Assembly: GCA_944332475.1 (NCBI GenBank)
Contig: CALVKA010000001.1
Location: 372,001 to 436,000, forward strand
DNA length: 64,000 bases
Direction: 5' to 3'
Origin: an uncultured Bacilli bacterium
GTDB lineage: Bacteria > Bacillota_I > Bacilli_A > RF39 > UBA660
Part shown: piece by piece, positions 17,791 through 26,161 of the stretch
How positions within the stretch are numbered: the first letter of the stretch is position 1
Layout: each line of letters opens with the position of its first letter
Position numbers and translations under genes: made by a program
The notes under the pieces: generated by a model
What the model saw: only the letters and a program-made list of their open reading frames with translations
Told to the model about the DNA's origin: nothing
Databases searched by the model: none

Positions 17791-17821
17791 ATTGTACTCT
17801 CTCAAGTCAGCTTTAAGTCAA
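17791..17821 (-). promoter_or_regulatory. MerR-type promoter of the merR-family gene
   Basis: TTGACT (17816-17821) and TACAAT (17791-17796) on the minus strand are separated by 19 bp. The spacer contains CTTAA-N6-CTTGAG, a dyad like that at 16490-16520. The gene therefore appears to be autoregulated. Confidence 0.8.
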
Positions 17822-17823
17822 GA

Positions 17824-18297
17824 CTATTTTTCTTCTTTATTGTTACTCTCATAAATGATTGCTTCATATAAAAGATCTACTAGATGATTACTTGGCTCAA
17901 GATTATATTTTTTCATGATTTGATTAAATACATCATAGGAATGTTCCATATTTAAGTATGGATAGATTAATTCTTTTTTGTTATCTAATTCTTTTAAATA
18001 GTCTAGGGTATAAGAATCTTCTATGATTAATAGTGGTAGGTCTTTTGCCCAGGTTTTAAATTTTTCTAATATAAAGTATGGATTATCTACATAGGTAAAA
18101 CTTTGTTTGTCATATTGTATCATGTCACGTAAGTCTTTATTTTCAACTAATTCATCATTTAGTCGGTAGTCAAATCTATCTAGTAATTTTAAGCCTTCTA
18201 ACTTTAATGCAGATATTTGAGCGATTGTTCCTTTTTCTGCTTTTGAATGTGTGGGGATAATCTCTACAATGATGTAGCCTTCTTTTTCTAAGTTCAT
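17824..18297 (-). CDS. Degenerate DnaQ-like (RNase H fold) protein
   Basis: The protein has 157 residues with no certain family. Its order of features resembles DEDD 3'-5' exonucleases: a first strand (YIIVEIIPT), then IAQISALKL, a mid-region FDYRLND, then a conserved-looking Asn/Asp-rich segment and LLIIEDSYTLDYL. The first catalytic DxE of active enzymes appears as VEI, so the leading Asp is absent. It is probably an inactive or highly divergent relative. It is separated from the MerR gene and divergent from the next gene. The resemblance is from pattern reading only. Confidence 0.45.
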   Translation of the reverse strand: MNLEKEGYIIVEIIPTHSKAEKGTIAQISALKLEGLKLLDRFDYRLNDELVENKDLRDMIQYDKQSFTYVDNPYFILEKFKTWAKDLPLLIIEDSYTLDYLKELDNKKELIYPYLNMEHSYDVFNQIMKKYNLEPSNHLVDLLYEAIIYESNNKEEK

Positions 18298-18415
18298 GTT
18301 TTCACCTCGATTGTTATTATATCATATTTTTACTGGACCTATTCATTTGGAGAATAATTTCTTTTTTCAAATCAACGATTATGATATACTTATAGTAGTA
18401 AAGGAAGATGATATT

Positions 18416-18904
18416 ATGAATTTAGATCAAGTACTTGGTATTGTATTAACTCCAGAGGGAGAGTTGTATCCTTTTGGGAAACAAAACTCGGATGAGGCTG
18501 GGAAAACTTCTGTGAAAGATAGTCACGGGGGATCTTTTATGAGAGATGTTGTTCCTACGGCTTGGTTTCAATCTTTAAATTATAAATTTACACCAATGGA
18601 TGCTTTTTCTCATTTTAATCGATTAACAGATATGGGTTATGGATTCTTTATAAATGGGTCTGTCATTTCTTATCCTAATATTTGCTATCATGCCTATACG
18701 GTACAAATGCCATATTCCATGACGGATGCTCAAAAAGAAGTTTTGAGTCAACAGTATGATTATCTTTCTCAATTAGTGGAAGAAGAACAAGCGGATTTTT
18801 ATGGTCAGGTCTTTGATTCGCCTACTTATGTTCCTGTTACTCGGGAGGTAGACGATTTCTATCAGACTCTTGGCATATTACCAAAAGAAAAGAGTGCTCG
18901 ATAG
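18416..18904 (+). CDS. Hypothetical protein
   Basis: The start is placed at ATG 18416 (MNLDQVLGIVLTPEGELYPF), with AAGGAAG upstream and a TATACT-like -10 box before it; the longer frame from 18296 would begin inside the divergent gene's upstream region. It has 162 residues, no membrane segment and no signal peptide. Two glycine/serine stretches (SHGGSFMRD and FFINGSVISYPN) may form loops. I do not recognise a family. It ends just before the convergent gene at 18911. Confidence 0.7.
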   Translation: MNLDQVLGIVLTPEGELYPFGKQNSDEAGKTSVKDSHGGSFMRDVVPTAWFQSLNYKFTPMDAFSHFNRLTDMGYGFFINGSVISYPNICYHAYTVQMPYSMTDAQKEVLSQQYDYLSQLVEEEQADFYGQVFDSPTYVPVTREVDDFYQTLGILPKEKSAR

Positions 18905-18910
18905 TGGTCT

Positions 18911-19498
18911 TTATTTTTTTCTTTTTTGTATAAATTCTTCTGTTTTCGCAATAGCGTCTTCTACTGGAGTTGTTATGCTTGCTACAATAGCAAGATTTTT
19001 TTCAAAGCGAGATTTTGCGATTTTTTGCTCAGTTTCTAGTCTTTCTGTATAACCTTCTATGTCTGCTAATGTTGTTTTGGCATAAGCACATTTAAAAGCA
19101 TCATCTACTTGCCATAGTTCATCTTGCACAATTACTAGTGGGGTATCTTTTAAGTCGTCTAATTTTTTTTCGTATTGAGATTTAAAAAGGTCATTATAAT
19201 TTACTGTTCCTTTTGTTACATATGGAGATAGTGTTTTCTCAGGAGGTACAAAAGAAAGTTTGGTACCTGTTAATAAGTCAACAAAGAAACCATCTTCTGT
19301 TAGTTCAATTAACATAGGATATTTCTTTGAATGTTCATCATAATCTCTTACTATCGCAAAATGATAGTAAAAATAGTTTTGTGAATCATTCGGAGTTATT
19401 TTGACTCTTGGTTCTAATACTCCTAATTGGTCTGTATAATATCCAAAAAGTTCTCCTTCTTTTAATTTACTATATGCGTGTAGTTTTGCTTTTTGCAT
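18911..19498 (-). CDS. Hypothetical protein with C-terminal helix
   Basis: The protein has 195 residues: an N-terminal beta-rich part (FGYYTDQLGVLEPRVKI, LIELTEDGFFVDLLTG) and a C-terminal long helix (about 150-195) rich in Glu and Lys. AGGAG precedes the ATG. There is no signal peptide. The start sits about 15 bp downstream of a 47-codon frame at 19515-19658, so the two may be co-transcribed. I recognise no family. Confidence 0.65.
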   Translation of the reverse strand: MQKAKLHAYSKLKEGELFGYYTDQLGVLEPRVKITPNDSQNYFYYHFAIVRDYDEHSKKYPMLIELTEDGFFVDLLTGTKLSFVPPEKTLSPYVTKGTVNYNDLFKSQYEKKLDDLKDTPLVIVQDELWQVDDAFKCAYAKTTLADIEGYTERLETEQKIAKSRFEKNLAIVASITTPVEDAIAKTEEFIQKRKK

Positions 19499-19514
19499 GT
19501 TTGTTTCTCCTTTT

Positions 19515-19658
19515 CTATTTTTTTAGATATTCTGCAAATGCTAGGTATCCACTGTTATCCCAGAATTTCCATTTTTCCTCGTCCGAAAATTCTGCAAATG
19601 TTTTTGTTTGACCTTCTGGAATAAAAATAAAATCCCAACTCCATTCTTTTGAATGCAT
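19515..19658 (-). pseudogene. Fragment resembling the C-terminus of an RdgB/HAM1 pyrophosphatase
   Basis: This 47-codon frame reads MHSKEWSWDFIFIPEGQTKT and continues FAEFSDEEKWKFWDNSGYL. The block FIFIPEGQTKTFAEFSDEEK strongly recalls the conserved C-terminal motif of non-canonical purine NTP pyrophosphatases, which normally continues into a SHR motif that is missing here. An in-frame TAA lies four codons upstream of the ATG, and no Shine-Dalgarno is visible. A TATAAT box overlaps the ATG. It is probably a decayed remnant in the leader of the 18911-19498 gene, although a leaderless small protein is possible. Confidence 0.4.
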
Positions 19659-19741
19659 TATAGCATAATTTTATGTGAAAGTATATTTAGTAATAGAAAT
19701 GGATAAATAAAAAACTGATTTAAAATCAGTTAAAATCTTAA

Positions 19742-19818
19742 TGGTGTCCCCGGGCAGAGTCGAACTGCCGACCTATCGCTTAGGAGGCGATTGCTCTATC
19801 CTGCTGAGCTACGGAGAC
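19742..19818 (-). tRNA. tRNA-Arg(CCU)
   Basis: A full cloverleaf with acceptor stem GTCTCCG/CGGGGAC, one G-U pair, anticodon loop CTCCTAA (anticodon CCU) and the T-arm GTTCGAC. The 3' CCA is encoded. It reads AGG, a rare codon in AT-rich genomes. Confidence 0.95.
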
Positions 19819-19849
19819 AGGAAAGCTTTAACCTAAGTTAAAACTTATA

Positions 19850-20317
19850 TTATGCTTCTTTTTTGCAATTGCAACCATTTTGACGATACATATCTTGTAA
19901 GTCGTCAATATTTACTTTTCCATCTTTTATTAATTTAGCGTTTCCACTGTCAATTTCTATTAATTTGTCTGTATCTACTTTACTATAGTCAATGGTTGTT
20001 GTGCTTGTTAATGTGTTATCTTCAATTGTTGTCTTATTTTCATAATGGTCTAATCCTTGGTAACCATTATATAATTCGTCAATTCTATCTTTGTAAGTTT
20101 CTAGATTATCTTCGTCTTCGGCAATTACTTGTTCTACTGTTTCTAATTCCGTTACAATATTATTTTTATATTGTGCTGTATAAGTAGAACGAAGAGTAAT
20201 TCCTTCTGTTGGGTAGGAACTCATTGTACAAGTCATGGTTCCGGTTTCTGGATTACATCCTGTACATCCCAATACTATTATTGATAAAACTAGAGATAGT
20301 ATTATTTTCTTTTTCAT
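19850..20317 (-). CDS. Small lipoprotein
   Basis: The protein has 155 residues with a lipoprotein signal peptide (MKKKIILSLVLSIIVLGCTG), lipobox around LGCTGC. The mature part is hydrophilic and acidic with repeated Thr-rich strands, and it ends in NGCNCKKEA. It may belong to a small DUF1307-like lipoprotein group, but the match is weak. It sits immediately after the RNase J homologue, with a 1-bp gap. Confidence 0.75.
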   Translation of the reverse strand: MKKKIILSLVLSIIVLGCTGCNPETGTMTCTMSSYPTEGITLRSTYTAQYKNNIVTELETVEQVIAEDEDNLETYKDRIDELYNGYQGLDHYENKTTIEDNTLTSTTTIDYSKVDTDKLIEIDSGNAKLIKDGKVNIDDLQDMYRQNGCNCKKEA

Positions 20318-20318
20318 A

Positions 20319-21971
20319 TTACACTTCCTGAATGACTGTGATAATCATTGGTTTTGATTCTGTTTCTTGATAGAAAAATTTTCCAAGACGTTCTCTTACT
20401 TCGTTTTTTATCTTCGCATAGTCTACTCTCTTGGTATTCGTTTCAATATTTGCTTCAATTGCATCTTTTGCAAGAGCTTTCGTATGCTCTAATAAGTCTT
20501 GGCTTTCCTTTACATAGACAAATCCTCTTGTTAGGATTTCTGGACCACCTAAAATTTCTTTTGTTTGTTTATCTAATGTACAACTGATAATTACAATTCC
20601 GTTTTCACCTAACATTTCTCTATCTTTTAATACTAAGTCACCAATGTCATTTTGGCTTTTTCCATCAATTAAAATTTGATCTACTTCTACATGTTCTTTA
20701 CTATCTGTTAATTTTCCTTTGATGAATTCTGCAACATCACCATTTTCTTTTAAGATGATATTTTCCTTTGAAATTCCTAATTGCTCTGCTACTTCTGCAT
20801 TCGCATATTGATTTCTATATTCTCCTTTTACTGGAAAATAGTACTTTGGATTCATCAGGTTAATCATTAGCATTAAATCTTCACGAGAAGCGTGATGTAA
20901 TAGGTGTTTCTTGCTAGAAAGATTTACGGCATTTGCACCCAGCATAGCAATCTCGTCCATAATTAAAGCCGAACGTTTTTCAATTCCTGGATAAGCTGGC
21001 TCCGTAATAAAAATTGTGTCTGTTTCTTTTATCTTAATGTATTTATCATAGCCTTTAATAATTCTTTCCAAATTATTAAATGGTTTTTCTTTTTCATCTG
21101 AAATTAAGATAACCGTGTCTTTGTTCTCTAAATCTGATAAAGAACCGATTTTATTTTTATCAACTGTTAAATACCCTTCATTAATAGCTTTATTAATCAT
21201 ATCTTGCAAACCTTTGCCCATAATGACCATTTTTCTATGTGTTTTTGAAACTTCATTAAAGATTTCTTGTATACGATAAAAATGAGCTGGGAAAATGGTT
21301 GCGATAATACGATTAGGGTTTTTGGCTAGCACTTCTCTTACAAAGCTTGCCACTCTATTGTTTGGTGATGTATGACCTTCTTTTTCTGCATAAAAAGATT
21401 CTGCCATTAAGCATAGCACGCCTTGTTTTCCGACATATGCTAATTTACCAATGTCTGTTTTATATGCTCCTTGCATAGTAGCGTCAAAAACAAAATCTCC
21501 TGTATAAACAATTGCACCATCTGGTGTATATAGCACATAACATACTGCTTCTGGTATCGAATGGGTTACACTAATTGGAAATACAGAGTTTTTTCCAAAA
21601 TTTAATTTAGTATGAGGAGTAATTTCTTTTAAATTTGCTTTTTTTAATTGCCCTGGCTCTAAATCGTTTTTTACCATTTCTAACGTTAATTTGGTTCCAT
21701 AGACTGGAACATTTGGTATTTGTTCTAGAATATCTGGAACTGCTCCCATATTACTTTCGTGTCCATGGGTTAAAAATATACCTTTAATATTTTTCTTGTT
21801 TTTTATTAGATAGTCAAAATTTGGAATAATATAATCTATTCCTAAGTTAATATCATTATCATATTTTAATCCGGCATCAAAAACAAAAATATCTTTGTCG
21901 ACATTGACAATGTACATGTTTTTGCCGTTTTCGTTTAGTCCACCTAAACTAAAAATTTTAATTTTACTCAT
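20319..21971 (-). CDS. RNase J-family protein with altered metal-binding motif
   Basis: The start is set at ATG 21971 because GGGAG is nine bases upstream; the frame extends further to 22001 without such a site. It gives 550 residues, the normal length of RNase J: beta-lactamase domain, beta-CASP domain, and a C-terminal domain. The motif HxHxDH is HGHESN (residues 69-74), so the Asp and last His are changed to Ser and Asn. The later block GEYR retains its form, but the preceding His is Lys. RNase J2 of Bacillus is also partly degenerate, and a true partner J1 probably lies outside the window. It likely acts in 5'-3' mRNA decay as a structural partner. Confidence 0.88.
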   Translation of the reverse strand: MSKIKIFSLGGLNENGKNMYIVNVDKDIFVFDAGLKYDNDINLGIDYIIPNFDYLIKNKKNIKGIFLTHGHESNMGAVPDILEQIPNVPVYGTKLTLEMVKNDLEPGQLKKANLKEITPHTKLNFGKNSVFPISVTHSIPEAVCYVLYTPDGAIVYTGDFVFDATMQGAYKTDIGKLAYVGKQGVLCLMAESFYAEKEGHTSPNNRVASFVREVLAKNPNRIIATIFPAHFYRIQEIFNEVSKTHRKMVIMGKGLQDMINKAINEGYLTVDKNKIGSLSDLENKDTVILISDEKEKPFNNLERIIKGYDKYIKIKETDTIFITEPAYPGIEKRSALIMDEIAMLGANAVNLSSKKHLLHHASREDLMLMINLMNPKYYFPVKGEYRNQYANAEVAEQLGISKENIILKENGDVAEFIKGKLTDSKEHVEVDQILIDGKSQNDIGDLVLKDREMLGENGIVIISCTLDKQTKEILGGPEILTRGFVYVKESQDLLEHTKALAKDAIEANIETNTKRVDYAKIKNEVRERLGKFFYQETESKPMIITVIQEV

Positions 21972-22109
21972 ACATTTCTCCCTTCTGTTTTTTATTTTCA
22001 CGTTCTTTAAAAAATATTTGGTAATTTGTTATAAGATTTAAAAGGTTTTTTACTCCCCTTTTCGATAGCATAGCTATTATATCATAATATTTGATTTTTT
22101 CCAAATGTT

Positions 22110-22775
22110 TTAAATTGCTAATTTCCCTAATGCGACTTTTGCAGCTTCTTGTTCTGCTTCTTTTTTAGATCCTGATACTCCGGTTCCATAGACAATATCA
22201 TCAATAATAACTTGTACTGTAAAACTACGGTTATGAGCAGGTCCTTCTTCTTTGATTAATTCATAATGTAGACTCTTTTGGGTCGTCTGGACATATTCTT
22301 GTAAAGCACTTTTATAATCACTGAAGAAAGTAATATTAGGATCTTCAATGTAGGGTACAATAATACTTAGTACAGTTTTTCTAGCAGTTGCATATCCTAA
22401 ATCTACATAGATTGCTCCTACTAAGGCTTCAAAAATATCTGCAACGATGGCTTTTTTGAATTTCCCGCCTTCTTTTTCTTCTCCATGGCCTACTTTAATA
22501 TAATTATTTAACCCTAAAGACATCGAATATTCATATAATGCATTTTCACATACATAACTTGCTCTTACCTTGGTCATTTCCCCTTCGTTTTCTTTTTTAT
22601 TTGAATATAGATAGTCTGCTACTACTAAATCCACAACAGCATCTCCTAAAAACTCTAAGCGTTCGTAGTCTTGTTTTGCTTTATGTTCATTCGCATAAGA
22701 ACTATGTGAAAAAGCAGTTTTATATAATCCTATATTCTTAGGTTTAATCTTAAGTCTTTCAAATAATTCGTCCAT
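22110..22775 (-). CDS. rnc: Ribonuclease III
   Basis: The protein has 221 residues: an N-terminal RNase III domain with signature YERLEFLGDAVVDLVV (about 41-56) and a C-terminal double-stranded RNA-binding domain (about 152-219), which ends with GSKKEAEQEAAKVAL. It cleaves double-stranded RNA during rRNA and mRNA processing. It is upstream of the RNase J gene, with a 130-bp gap that contains a TATAAT promoter. The catalytic Glu/Asp residues of the family are in place (ERLEFLGDAVV and the later EALVGAIYVD). Confidence 0.96.
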   Translation of the reverse strand: MDELFERLKIKPKNIGLYKTAFSHSSYANEHKAKQDYERLEFLGDAVVDLVVADYLYSNKKENEGEMTKVRASYVCENALYEYSMSLGLNNYIKVGHGEEKEGGKFKKAIVADIFEALVGAIYVDLGYATARKTVLSIIVPYIEDPNITFFSDYKSALQEYVQTTQKSLHYELIKEEGPAHNRSFTVQVIIDDIVYGTGVSGSKKEAEQEAAKVALGKLAI

Positions 22776-22886
22776 ATAATCACCACACCCATTATAACAA
22801 AAATCCGGAAATTAGTATACTTATAATTGCTATTTTGTGTGGTTTATAGTAAAATGAAATATGTAATATCAGGACTGGGGGCCATC

Positions 22887-23981
22887 ATGAAGAAGTTAAT
22901 TATTGGGCTTATTCATTTATACCAAAAAATACCAGGAAGAATCCATCAAAGTTGTCGATTTATTCCAACTTGTTCTAATTATATGATAGAGGCTATTGAA
23001 ATTCACGGTGTCTGTTATGGTATGTATTTAGGCTTTCGAAGAATCCTTCGGTGTCATCCTTTTGGTAAGTATGGTTATGATCCGGTTCCTAAAGTGAGGA
23101 GAAAAAGAATGAAAAGAAAAAAATTAGTATTGTTATTCCTATTATTTATCACAGCTATTTTTACGACGACAGGATGCAAACAAGATGATATGGATGATAT
23201 TAGAGTATTAGTTACAAACTACCCTAATGAATATATTACGGAAGAGTTATATGGTGATCATTCTAGTATTACTTCTGTTTATCCTGATGGTGTCGATATT
23301 GATAAATATGAATTTAATAATAAACAAAAACAAGATTTTAGTAAATATGATTTATTTATCTATAATGGATTGATTGAAAAAGAAAGCAATTTGGCGTTTG
23401 ATTTATTAGATTTAAATCCTGATATGAGAATCATTGATACCGCTTATGTTTTAGAAACGGATTACTCTCCTGAAGAGTTATGGTTGAATCCTTCTTCTTT
23501 ATTGATGATGGCTCAAAATATTCGATTAGGACTTGATGAGTACATTACTAGTAATTATATTAAACGTGATGTAGACAATCATTATGAGGATTTAAAAGTA
23601 GAACTTTCTGAGTTAGATGCTGATTATCGATTGGCTGTTGAAAATACAGATGATAAAACTATTGTAGTTGCTAACTCTACTTTGAATTATTTAGAAAAAT
23701 TTGGATTAACTGTTATTTGTATTGATAATGATGCTGATGCTAAAACTATTAATCAGGCGGAAGAGTTAATTCAGTCAGGGGAAATCAGTTACCTTTATGC
23801 TTTTGCTGGGGATGAATTAAATGATACAGCTCAAGAGTTATTAGATAACTATTCTGATTTAAAGCGGCAGGATTTACATAAGTTGGATAATTTATCTGAT
23901 GATGATCGAGCAAATAAACTTACTTATATTAATATTATGAATAATAATTTGGATTGGATTAGACAGGAATTATATCAATAA
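22887..23981 (+). CDS. YidD domain fused in frame to a ZnuA-like lipoprotein
   Basis: The start is set at ATG 22887 (MKKLIIGLIHLYQK). Residues 1-68 are a full YidD membrane protein insertion efficiency factor (SCRFIPTCSNYMIEAI, ending YGYDPVP). After six basic residues a lipoprotein signal peptide begins at Met75 (MKRKKLVLLFLLFITAIF, lipobox TTGC). The rest (about 300 residues) resembles a zinc/manganese substrate-binding protein of the ZnuA class. No stop codon separates the parts. However, a strong AGGAG lies seven bases before Met75 at 23109, so the lipoprotein is probably also translated on its own. YidD aids insertion of membrane proteins; the SBP may bind a ligand at the membrane surface. 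The metal-binding His residues of ZnuA are lost (see findings). Confidence 0.8.
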   Translation: MKKLIIGLIHLYQKIPGRIHQSCRFIPTCSNYMIEAIEIHGVCYGMYLGFRRILRCHPFGKYGYDPVPKVRRKRMKRKKLVLLFLLFITAIFTTTGCKQDDMDDIRVLVTNYPNEYITEELYGDHSSITSVYPDGVDIDKYEFNNKQKQDFSKYDLFIYNGLIEKESNLAFDLLDLNPDMRIIDTAYVLETDYSPEELWLNPSSLLMMAQNIRLGLDEYITSNYIKRDVDNHYEDLKVELSELDADYRLAVENTDDKTIVVANSTLNYLEKFGLTVICIDNDADAKTINQAEELIQSGEISYLYAFAGDELNDTAQELLDNYSDLKRQDLHKLDNLSDDDRANKLTYINIMNNNLDWIRQELYQ

Positions 23982-24016
23982 ATTATCTTTCTATTTGATA
24001 TTTTGAAATTATTCAT

Positions 24017-24049
24017 GAGCTACCTTATTATCAGGGTAGCTCTTTTTTT
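24017..24049 (+). terminator. Terminator after YidD-lipoprotein gene
   Basis: GAGCTACC and GGTAGCTC pair around a loop, followed by TTTTTTT on the plus strand. It is directly downstream of the fusion gene. Confidence 0.85.
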
Positions 24050-24058
24050 GTATAAGAA

Positions 24059-24080
24059 AACCACACCAAGTGGTGCGGTT
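24059..24080 (-). terminator. Hairpin terminator sharing a 17-base core with another site
   Basis: AACCGCACC-ACTT-GGTGTGGTT on the minus strand is followed by TTTCTT. Its 17-base core AACCGCACCACTTGGTG recurs at 57963-57979, 34 kb away. It ends the coiled-coil operon that begins near 27007. Confidence 0.7.
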
Positions 24081-24096
24081 CAAATTTTAATTTGGT

Positions 24097-24384
24097 TTAT
24101 ACATTGTTTAAAACATTGATATCTTCGTTTATTAACTGTACCAACACTTCAATATTATAGCTTTCGAAGCGTTCTTTTATTCTTTCTACTGGTAGTAAAA
24201 ATAATTCTAGACGATTTACTAATAAGGTGTCTATTACTTCTACTTTGATAGATTTTAAATAATTTATTACTTCTTTTACATTCTCTTTTAATGTTAGGAA
24301 ATAAAAGACGGTACTCGGTTCATTATTTTCTTTTATTTTCTGAATGGTATTTTTATCTACTCCATAATCTAATAAAAAGTTCAT
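24097..24384 (-). CDS. Small hypothetical protein
   Basis: The protein has 95 residues, with helical parts (YFLTLKENVKEVINYLKS, LINEDINVLNNV) and no membrane segment. AGAGGTG precedes the ATG. The gene is one base from the stop codon of the large coiled-coil protein and is probably co-transcribed with it. I recognise no family; the helices and short length fit a partner or regulator of the coiled-coil proteins (inference). Confidence 0.6.
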   Translation of the reverse strand: MNFLLDYGVDKNTIQKIKENNEPSTVFYFLTLKENVKEVINYLKSIKVEVIDTLLVNRLELFLLPVERIKERFESYNIEVLVQLINEDINVLNNV

Positions 24385-24385
24385 A

Positions 24386-26146
24386 TTACACCTCTTTCAT
24401 TCCTGTTACTTTTTGAATTGTAATTTTTAAATTTTGATATTCTTCTTTCGTTATAATTTTGTTGTAGCAGATGGCATATAATAATGCTTCTGTTGTATTT
24501 CCTAAGTTGTTTTGACATAGAGCATCATAAATTCTAAGAACTTTTAATTTGGATATTTTTAGGCCATTGATATCATATAGTAATGTGTCTTTTGATGAGC
24601 TAAAGCGGTTTAGACTTGCTATTTCTGGCTTTTCAAAGATATTATCATGAATACTATTATTCGTAGAATCTTTAGCAATTTTTTCTAGTGATGGTTCTTT
24701 CATAAAAAATGGTGCACGGTAGTCTGTTGTAGTAATTGCAGATTCTATGTTATATATGCCATGATATTCCAAATTGTCCTTGGTCATCTCTTTTCTTAAA
24801 CTAAGTTTTTTTACTCCATTTGATAATGTCATACGAAAAGCATCGTTTAAATGGTCTTTCTCTGCTTTATATAGTTTAAAAAATAATAAAGAATTTTTTG
24901 TAATATAGGAAGATAGAGCACTTAAATTATTTTTAATATATAATAATCCTAAGGAATGATTTTCTATCCATAGATCGATGATTTCTGGTATGTTTTGAGA
25001 TTTTAAGGCAGATAAGAAATCATCTAATAAAGCTTCTTCTTGCATACTACTATATAGTCCATATCGTTCTAGCCACTCTAAATTATTTTGTAATTTGCTA
25101 CTTGATAAAACCAATAGTTCTTTTTCTTTCTCTGCTACTAGAGGAATACTAATTCCGTGCTCTCCTAATAACGTTAAATTCTTTTTAAAGTCCTCTTTTC
25201 TACTGATGTCATATCCATCATATAAGTATTTTTTAGGAATAAATGCACTAACTAATTGAGAAAGAGTCGTAATATTAATTCCTCTATTTTGGCCTATCGA
25301 CACGACTTCTTCTAAAGATTGTTTGGTTGTTGCTAGAAGATAAGTTGCGAGTAATAATCCTTGACGTTGTTCGTCTATTTTTGGAAATTGCAACTTTTGC
25401 ATCGTGGATAATACTTCTTCCACTTGTTTTCTATTAGCTTGTTTTTGTAATTGTTCTTGTAGTGGTGGATCTAATCGTTGAAAGTTGTAGCCATATCGTT
25501 CTAATATTGAACTTATTTCCTTTTTGGTAAGCTTTCTAGAAGATATTTTCTTTTCTTTTTCTTGAGCTTTTACTACTTCTTGATTATATTTGATGATTGC
25601 TAATAAGATAGCTTGTTTGTCTTCTTCTGATAGTTTATTTTCTTGAAATAGTTGCGTTATCGTATCTATGTCTGTTATCAGTTCTTTACTATTAGGGTTT
25701 TTTATTTTTGAAAGTAAATTTTTATAATGTTTTGTAATTGTTATAATATGGTTGTATTCTGGATCTAAAACTTGTTTTTCTTGGTTTGCTTCTTCGATAT
25801 ATGATTCTAAGTTATCTAGAAAAACAGTAATAGCGGCTAACTGACTTGGCATTAGTGTATAGGTTGTCTTTTCTGTTTGGTTTAATGTTAGCAATGCTTT
25901 TACGGTATCTAGTTCTCGTTTTAAACTTATCTTTTCTTCTTCTGGTATTTTGAAGGATGCAATAATGTCATTTATTTGACTCATATCTGCCTTACTAATT
26001 TCGTTGACGTCGTTTTTAAGATTATCTAATAACTCTATTTTTTGTGCTAGATTTTGATCCAAATGTTTACTGTATTCTTTTACATCTTGTTTTTTTTGAT
26101 TAATTGTTTTTTTAAGTAACGTAATTAACGCTTTATCTTCTGCCAT
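24386..26146 (-). CDS. Large coiled-coil protein, paralogue of the next gene
   Basis: The start is at ATG 26146 (MAEDKALITLLKKTINQ); the frame can run to a GTG at 26155, but the ATG follows a better-spaced GGGTG. It encodes 586 residues, largely helical. The N-terminal 150 residues are Lys/Glu/Gln-rich coiled coil, followed by a helical middle (about 210-350) and a C-terminal region with many Leu repeats. The motif SEEDKQAILLAI matches SESEKTAILLSV in the next upstream gene, so these are diverged paralogues. No membrane helix, no enzyme motif and no family are visible. Confidence 0.65.
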   Translation of the reverse strand: MAEDKALITLLKKTINQKKQDVKEYSKHLDQNLAQKIELLDNLKNDVNEISKADMSQINDIIASFKIPEEEKISLKRELDTVKALLTLNQTEKTTYTLMPSQLAAITVFLDNLESYIEEANQEKQVLDPEYNHIITITKHYKNLLSKIKNPNSKELITDIDTITQLFQENKLSEEDKQAILLAIIKYNQEVVKAQEKEKKISSRKLTKKEISSILERYGYNFQRLDPPLQEQLQKQANRKQVEEVLSTMQKLQFPKIDEQRQGLLLATYLLATTKQSLEEVVSIGQNRGINITTLSQLVSAFIPKKYLYDGYDISRKEDFKKNLTLLGEHGISIPLVAEKEKELLVLSSSKLQNNLEWLERYGLYSSMQEEALLDDFLSALKSQNIPEIIDLWIENHSLGLLYIKNNLSALSSYITKNSLLFFKLYKAEKDHLNDAFRMTLSNGVKKLSLRKEMTKDNLEYHGIYNIESAITTTDYRAPFFMKEPSLEKIAKDSTNNSIHDNIFEKPEIASLNRFSSSKDTLLYDINGLKISKLKVLRIYDALCQNNLGNTTEALLYAICYNKIITKEEYQNLKITIQKVTGMKEV

Positions 26147-26161
26147 AGTTATCACCCACTT

